In this document: positions 57,931 to 64,000 of the stretch, one piece after another
Layout: every line of letters starts with the position of its first letter
How positions within the stretch are numbered: position 1 is the first letter of the stretch
Assembly: GCF_000471905.2 (NCBI RefSeq)
Contig: NW_006499810.1
Location: 3,116,563-3,180,562 of the forward strand
Direction: 5' to 3'
From: Amborella trichopoda
Lineage: Eukaryota; Streptophyta; Magnoliopsida; Amborellales; Amborellaceae
Length of the DNA stretch: 64,000 nucleotides
The notes under the pieces: model-generated
What the model was told of the DNA's origin: nothing
What the model saw: the letters and a program-made list of their open reading frames with translations, nothing else
Databases searched by the model: none
Program-made: the position numbers and the translations under genes

Positions 57931-58185
57931 GGAGGTGAGGCGGTTTTACCCCTCGAAGTTCAGATACCATTACTCCTTGTTGCTATACATCAGGGACAAA
58001 CCGAAGATGAGAGGGTCAAGCTCCGTTATCAGGAGTTGAATGCCCTTGACGAAAAGAGACTAGAGGCCCAACCGAACCTCGAGCTCAATTAGGGGAGAAT
58101 GAAGAGAGCCTTTGACAAATCTGTCAAGGTTCGTTCATTCGCCTGTGGAGATCTAGTATTACCAGTCAAGAGACCGATTGTACAC
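57931..58185 (+). pseudogene. Tat-type integrase C-terminal piece
   Basis: YSLVYGGEAVLPLEVQIP, then TEDERVKLRYQELNALDEKR, then RMKRAFDKSVKVRSFACGDL and VLPVKRP match the end of Tat-lineage integrase, and correspond to 24350-24540 on the other strand. One in-frame stop is near 58090. The piece ends abruptly at ~58185 in LTR sequence, before the GPY/F module, showing a deletion into the LTR. Confidence 0.75.
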
Positions 58186-58195
58186 AAAGGCATGA

Positions 58196-59540
58196 AAACC
58201 CTTCACAAAAGAGAATTTTTACCACATAGAATTTCCTTTCCTTATCATTGTTGGGTCATGTTTGGAGAGCGAGAGTAAGGAAAGAGAAACTTTGGACGGC
58301 CACTAGGCTCAACGTAAATCTTCTCTCTCTACATTTCTTTCTTCTTTCTCTTCTTTGTCTGGGCCTCCCTCAGAGGCCATGCACGACAGTGGCAGTACCG
58401 TGCATGCCTCTTCCTTTTCCTTTTCCCCTTCCTGTGGTTTCACTGGTCACACATGGTGATGGCAGCACCATGCGCGAGCTCCTTTCCCCCTTCAGTTAGT
58501 TCATCTCTATCGCTCAGCAAGGCTTGTAGATAGCGCTGCTCATCGCCGTCTGGAAATGTATCCACGACGCCTCAGTGAAGAAAACAGACAACAAAACTTA
58601 TTACAGCCCGTAGGCATATCCTCCTGTTGAACGACAATCCCAGAAGACGATACCCATTGCCGTCGGCAACACCTATCGTCATCTGCGAGCATCCTTCATG
58701 TGATCGATGCCCATCGTTGTCCGTGAGCTTCCTTCACACACTTGGTGCCTATCGCTATCCGCAAGCTTTCTTCCTGTGCTCAGTGCTTATCGCCGTGCAC
58801 AGGCTCTTCTTGCGTCCCACACCTACCGCCGTGTGATTTGGAAAGAAATATCGCCACGCGCCTAGTGAATGGCTATCGCCGCCCGTGCAGGGGTGTGCTA
58901 CCTTCTTGTGTTGCCCCAACGACGATGCTTAGTGCTGCTCGTGGTTCACTGCTTGCCCTCTAGCTGTGAGTAGTACTGCCTAGCGTCGTCCAAGGGCCGT
59001 GACACTACTACTCCAGGGTTATAGGTGGTGACGCTTAGTGCCGTCGGGACCCCATCTCTTCGTCATCTCATGTATTTTCTTCATTCTATTCTCACTTGAC
59101 CGGGGGTGGACTCAGTCTAGTGTTGTACCGTCATGTAGGTCCTGAGTATCATGCCCGTCTTGCTGCCACACCAGATTAGAACAGTCATGTTGATCTTGGT
59201 TTCGAGTAGTATGGTCATTATGCCGATCCAAAATACCATGCCCGTCTTCGTCCCACTCCGAGTCGATCATTGCACTGGTTTAGCTATCATGCTAGCCTCA
59301 TCTCCCCGTTGAGTACCCTCTTATTTTTTGCTCTTGTTCAAACCTTCTACTTCATCACCCTAACTTCTCACATTCTTAGCCATGCGAATGTGCGTTGCCT
59401 TAAGACATGGGTGGGCCTTTTGGCCCACTTGTCTCACAAATTAACCATTGTAGTGTTGTGTAGAAAACAAGGAGATTGCAGGTCAAGAGAGGTGATTCCG
59501 AACTAGCGGGAGAAGCTGGGGGGCTTTCTGTCATGATATA
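58196..59540 (+). repeat. Partial second LTR (R/U5 part only)
   Basis: It starts CCTTCACAAAAGAGAATTTTTAC and aligns with 52718-54010 through to AGCTGGGGGGCTTTCTG. The U3 and TATA region present in the first copy are absent here. It has the CGCCGTCCGTGAGCTT-type repeats at ~58660-58800. Confidence 0.7.
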
Positions 59541-60183
59541 AGAGGGCGTCCGTGCGAGCCATCCCTAGTAAGTCATGGACTCAAGTGAGGTTGGTCCCCA
59601 CCTCACATTCAAAATTCCTCTCTCACTAGTTGGATGCCTGCCCTTGTTCTTGAACAAGGTTCTTGAGAGAGCGATCTCAGGTCTCGGGTCTTTTGGACCT
59701 GAAACACATGTCACCCGATCACCAAGATCTGGGAAGGCGAGATCGAGGCACCTAACCACTTGGTGCAAGATCTATTTGAGTGATCGGCCAATGACACAAG
59801 GTGGCAGTAAGGAGTCACTGGATTTGACCGTGATGCTCCGTTAGTAATGCCTGGAAGGCATTTGTCGGTGGTGGGTACGCCATTTTTGATGAGTTGCATC
59901 ATGCATGCGGAGCAGTAAATGAGAGGGCTGCGTTCGTGTGGTACGACAATGTGATTATGTGGCCTCATCATTTCCTCGGGATGGAGAGTGATCTTCCGCA
60001 CGTGCGGCACGTCGCCTTGCGTGCCTTTCATACTTTCGTAGCTTTGGGCCTCGTGACGTTTCACTCATGCGACGCTTCATTTCATGTGCCGGGCATGATT
60101 CGATGTCGTGTTTTTGATCGTGTCATCGACACTCTTGTGAAAGACGGGTTGCCCATTGACTAGCCCCTACGGCTGCTGGGCCT
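59541..60183. other. Upstream region of the coiled-coil pseudogene
   Basis: No recognised domain. The open frame 59894-60163 (MHHACGAVNERAAFVWYD...) is in the same frame as the pseudogene but lies upstream of its TATA box, so it is not part of it. Confidence 0.35.
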
Positions 60184-60190
60184 TATAAAA
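60184..60190 (+). promoter_or_regulatory. TATA box of the coiled-coil pseudogene
   Basis: TATAAAA in a GGGCCTTATAAAAGG context, 139 bp upstream of the ATG at 60323. Confidence 0.55.
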
Positions 60191-60322
60191 GGAAGAGCGA
60201 TTGTTCTTCATTTTTTACGCTGGGTTTTTTACCCCAAGTAAAAACTAACACCTTTCATGCTTTTTACGCAAGTGTCCTTTGTGGCGTTCGCCTTCCTCCA
60301 AGTAGCACCCTATTCGGGGACC

Positions 60323-60892
60323 ATGGCCGGCACCTACTCGACTCTTTAGGAGGGGATCGAGAGCATCGAGGCCTGTGCAGTTAACTTCCAGGCGATGGAC
60401 CTAGAAACGGAGGCCTTCAGCTTATTGAAAGAGCTTATGTGGAATCTAGTGGATTGAGGAGCTGAGGCCCTTTTGTGCGAGACCTCAGTGCGGGCGGCCC
60501 ATGAGGCATGCCTAGCCTCTTTGAGGGCAAGCTTGGTCACTCAGCAAGCTGTCGTAAAAGACCACGAGGGAAAGAAGCAGCAGATTGCCTCCCACTATGC
60601 CCAACTTGTGAGGTAAGAGGTAGAGGTGTGCCGAGAGATTCAGACCTTTGAGAACGATAACGCTTGACACTAGACCAACCTAGTAGACTCGATGCAGCGT
60701 TGCCAGCGCTATCGAGAGGCAATGGTCGTGCACTCCCACCGTCTGAAGGAGTTGAAATCGGAGGCAAGGGCGGTCGCTGAAGTGTTCGAGTCAGTTGCTG
60801 GGGATATCGCCGACAATGAGGAGGCACGGGTCACATTGGAGGTGGTGCAGGAGTTGATTACAAAGATGTGGGAGGCGCTTGACTGCTTTTGA
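60323..60892 (+). pseudogene. Small coiled-coil protein gene with own promoter, five in-frame stops
   Basis: One reading frame runs from ATG 60323 to TGA 60890-60892 (189 codons) with no frameshift. It has five in-frame stops at 60347 (TAG), 60455 (TGA), 60614 (TAA), 60665 (TGA) and 60671 (TAG). Each is one C-to-T change from CAG, CGA or CAA. The text is Ala/Glu/Leu/Gln-rich and helical (CQRYREAMVVHSHRLKELKS, EARVTLEVVQELITKMWEAL), a coiled coil. A TATA box lies 139 bp upstream, and ATGAATAAGACAATC at ~60968 could be the polyadenylation region. It sits antisense to, and beyond, the gag at 61.5-63 kb. Tat-lineage elements are known to carry extra ORFs, some antisense, so this may be one. No named family was recognised. 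Confidence 0.6.
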
Positions 60893-61539
60893 TGTCGTCT
60901 TCTCTCTCCCCTCTTTTTTGTGTATGGGCCTCGATGGCCCACCCCGATTTTGTAACATCCTATGTATATGAATAAGACAATCATTTTTTCTTATTCTTTC
61001 ACGTTTGATGCATTGAGGTTTTTTTTTTATTTTAGAGGGTAGTTTTAAAGTCATAGTCATACCCCCATGACCATAATAAGGCTTGCTTAGAGTTCTGCCC
61101 TTGGGACTGACAGTAGTGCGCTCCATCACGGTTTCATGCCTGCGTAGGGTGATCCTTGAGCGATCCTCACAATGGAGTAGTGACCTCCCTTGGCAAAGAG
61201 GACTTGCCTGGGGATGATGTCATGAAAGGTGGGACAAGGCGGAAAGAACGTTGCCTTAGTTCGGTGTCGAGGAGATTCGAAGTTCTCGATTACGCCCTCT
61301 TGCTCTGGGCGGATGGGGCTCTTGCACTTGAGGCCCGGGAGTCGTGCCTGTGCAGTGAGCCGCACTTGTTATGGTGTTCTTCCCCCTTCCTTAGCCATGG
61401 CACACCTCCCATGGTGCCGAAGCGCATTAGGTGGGGGTCTTGAAGGCGTTGGTGACAGGGCTTTGAACCCGTTCCGTCCTTGGGTGAGTGTGGGGGCATT
61501 CATGAAGAGTCCTTCCCAGAAGCCGAGACTGTATGTCCA
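60893..61539. other. Non-coding remnant between coiled-coil gene and gag
   Basis: Overlapping frames on both strands (61126-61543) have no domain. Likely degraded retroelement DNA. Confidence 0.3.
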
Positions 61540-62985
61540 TTAGGGCTATCCATCTGTCTTGGTCGTACCCTTGAAGGACGTCTCGGAATCCCCAGTAGTG
61601 GGACAGGTCGTGACTACTCCGTTGGTGGTAGCGGCACCATGAGCCCTGGCTTCTGCTGACAGCCCGTCCTTGTTTCTTAAGAGTGCAGGGCACTATCATC
61701 TCGTGTTTCACAAACACGTCGAAGGGCAGGGCAGTAGCTAGGTCGCAGGGACCTCGTCGTCCGGCTCTTCGTGGAGCGTGACCCTTTGACAAGCTTTGGC
61801 ATCTTGTGGTCCTCCAAATTGATTTTCCCTTTCTGGATCTGGGCTTTGATGTAGTCCTTCAGCTGGAAGCAGTCCTCTAAGGGGTGTCCCAGCATCTGGT
61901 CGAAGGTGTAGTAGATGGGATGGTCGACCCATTCTGCATGATTCGATCATTTGCGAAGAGGGAGGACCACCATGTCCTGCTCAATCAGCATTCTTAAGAG
62001 GGTTGGTACCCACGCCTTATTGAAGCTATATTGCTGATTGAGCCTTAGCTTGAACTCTTCAATTCGTTGGTAGCTTTATGGGGGAGGCACCTTATTGTAG
62101 TCTTGTCTAGGGGTGACTATTACTACGCTGTCCCCTGAATTTGCGGATGCCAGCCTTGGGAGGTGTCCAATGTTGGTAGGGGTGCTGCATTGGATGCAGG
62201 CTGGAAGGTGGTGGTATCTGCCATACTGATTAGATTCTTTCACTGACTGGCCTGCTGCCCCGTAGTTGGCCTTCTTCTGAGGTTTGGGCTGAGTCTCCAC
62301 CATGACGCTTCAGCAGGCTTTCATTTTTTGGTGCTTTGGTGACCATTTCGGAGAAGGTGGTGGGGTTAAGGGCCTCGACATGTAAGGATATTTCTCTTTT
62401 CATTATCCTGACGCACATTTGCATAGCCTCCGCCTCGCCCATGGGGTTGCTTTGGCACATGAAGAGGTCCCTCCACCTCTACATGTACTGGCCCACCGAT
62501 TCGTCCTGGTGTTAGGCCATGGTTAGGAGCTATATGGCATGCACGTCCAGCTCTGCTTCATAAAAGCGTTTGTAGAAGAGTTGTTCCATATCCCATCAGG
62601 AGTGGACTGAGTTAGGCGGCAGGCAGGCATACCATTTTAAGACAGGCTTCAACGAACTATCGGAATAACAGCTTGGGGTCTAAGGCTGACTCATGGCAAG
62701 CAAACATGAAGGGGGTTATGTGCTGCTGAGGAGAGCCCGTGTCGTTGAAGATACGCAATCTCCCTTTTTGGTACCCGACAAGGAATGAAATCTGATCAAT
62801 AGATGCCAGGTAGGGCTTTCGGTATGGGACGCCATCCCGTGTCCTCGACACTAGTTAGATGCCTCGACCTCGCCCTTGGGTCGAGGTGATCTGGTGGCTT
62901 GGCTCCGGGTCCGATCTGGGCTCCGGACCTGACATTGCTCTCTTGTAGACCGTGTCGGGAGGACATGGGTAGGATTACCAACTGG
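61540..62985 (-). pseudogene. Tat-type gag, inverted copy
   Basis: On the minus strand, PYRKPYLASIDQISFLVGYQ and IFNDTGSPQQHITPFM (62657-62851) match the capsid start of the plus-strand gag at 55350-55480. YANVRQ-type pieces follow near 62400. LGHPLEDCFQLKDYIKAQIQ (61800-61895) is the degenerate knuckle and following helix, here with the last Cys kept. Upstream, 62796-62981 is a Pro/Arg-rich linker. Stops and frameshifts are frequent. It is a second member of the same family, in opposite orientation. Confidence 0.7.
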
Positions 62986-64000
62986 TGAGATTATGCGCAT
63001 ATGGTATCAATTTTTTTCTGTTAAAATTAATATTTTTGTTTATTAGACATTTAGACATCATAAATTATTAAAAATAAAATTTCTGCCTATTATTATGACT
63101 TTTAGACACTGTAAAATTTATGTGTAAGTGATGTCATTTCTGGTAAAATCATTATGTGAAAAATTCATATTTCTACAATTAATTATAATACTGCCAATAC
63201 TGTGAGATTTACGCATTTATGCATTTAATTGTATTTTTTTTTGTCTATGAATTTTAGATACTATAAGTTTTACCTATTCCTATAAAATAATTAATTATGA
63301 AATTACATTCCATAAAATTGTGATATTTATGTGTTTAACCTTGGATTTCTATAAAAAGTTTTAAATTGATAATCGGTTGCCTATTGGATTCCATTTCAAA
63401 TATACCTGTTCGATCTGCTACCTTTCTGCAATTTTTATCCAAATTGTTGGATTGGTTACTTACAAATATTTCAATGAAAGTAATTGTTTAAATTGCTTCA
63501 AGTGAATTCCTGTTGATGATTTCAATGATACTTTAAGTATACGATGCTGATGCTTTCTGATGTTAAAGAGTTTTTGAGATAATTTAAGTATGTATGGACC
63601 TATCCGGGACACCGATAGGGATTATTTGGACTCCTCTGGTATGCCGGTGAGGTACGTTTGGACATGCAGGGATTGTTTAGACCTATCCGGTTATGCCGCT
63701 AGAGACTATTTGGACTCATCAGGACGTCAATGAGGTATGTTTGGACCTACAAGGATTGTTTGGACCTAACTGGTTACACCGGTAGGGACTACTTTGACTC
63801 ATTCGGGACGCCGATGAGGTATGCTTGGACCTGCGGGGATTGTTTGGACCCATCCAAGATGCTGATGGGGTATATAGGTGACCTACTTGGAACGCCAGTA
63901 GGGTATTTTGTGAAATCTTTTGAGTTATGCATTGCTGTTAAAATATGTATATGCATTTCAATCATTTGGATTATGTTTAATTGTGCATTTCTGAAAGTGA
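62986..64000. other. LTR-like AT-rich sequence to the window end
   Basis: No coding sequence. An abrupt change in base composition at ~63000 (GC-rich gag to AT-rich) marks an element boundary. The tandem repeat below lies within it. Confidence 0.35.
63593..63900 (+). repeat. ~83-bp tandem repeat, about 3.7 units
   Basis: Units begin TxTTTGGACCTATCCGG at about 63593, 63676, 63759 and 63843. Each contains GGTAGGGACTATTTGGACTC and GGACGCCGATGAGGTATG. Confidence 0.85.

Noticed and set aside
59894-60163. 89-codon frame in phase with the coiled-coil pseudogene, as its N-terminus
   Set aside because: The TATA box at 60184 and the ATG at 60323 lie after it, several stops separate them, and its composition is unlike the coiled coil.

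Overview
This window is a piece of flowering-plant nuclear genome. It is AT-rich and intron-bearing, and old transposable elements fill most of it. It contains one gene that looks intact: a seven-exon terpene synthase on the minus strand (14319-17776) with features of the TPS-g subfamily (linalool/nerolidol-type acyclic terpene synthases). TPS-g is an angiosperm clade, so the host is an angiosperm. I cannot name the species.

Layout. 1-4.1 kb: a truncated foldback MITE, LTR-like sequence, a LINE reverse-transcriptase fragment and a decayed Ty1/copia gag-protease. 4.1-9.14 kb, minus strand: a decayed endogenous pararetrovirus (Caulimoviridae-like) in the order coat protein/zinc knuckle, movement protein, protease, RT, RNase H. 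Its tRNA-Met-type primer site is at 9126-9137. 9.14-10.45 kb: a stretch packed with nested palindromes. 10.45-14.3 kb: LTR-like promoter sequence, a Helitron 3' end and AT-rich DNA. 14.3-17.8 kb: the terpene synthase. 17.83-20.52 kb: four head-to-tail copies of a ~677-bp unit carrying the gene's own promoter (TATA, G-box, GCN4-like box) and most of its 5' UTR. 20.5-24.1 kb: a MITE and dispersed repeats.

24.1-33.1 kb, minus strand: the 3' half of a Tat-lineage Ty3/gypsy pol, fused in frame at ~26065 to a truncated chromovirus (gag-PR-RT-RH-INT) with its primer site and a ~3.6-kb 5' LTR that holds internal tandem repeats. 33.1-39.9 kb: an LTR copy, AT repeats, two MITE copies and a 20-N gap. 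39.9-42.8 kb, minus strand: a LINE with RT, zinc-knuckle and RNase H regions, lying against an unassigned retroelement ORF. 43.5-51.3 kb: repeat-rich DNA including three different, closely spaced tandem arrays. 51.4-59.5 kb, plus strand: an internally deleted Tat-type element (LTR, gag, integrase tail, partial second LTR). 59.5-63 kb: a small coiled-coil pseudogene with its own TATA box, then an oppositely oriented Tat-type gag. 63-64 kb: LTR-like DNA with an ~83-bp tandem repeat.

Biologically, the terpene synthase is the only gene likely to work. The quadrupled promoter next to it is the most unusual functional structure. The other coding traces are broken. Several of the breaks I could read are C-to-T/G-to-A type changes, as expected for methylated repeats. 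No tRNA, rRNA, CRISPR array or bacterial-type operon was seen.
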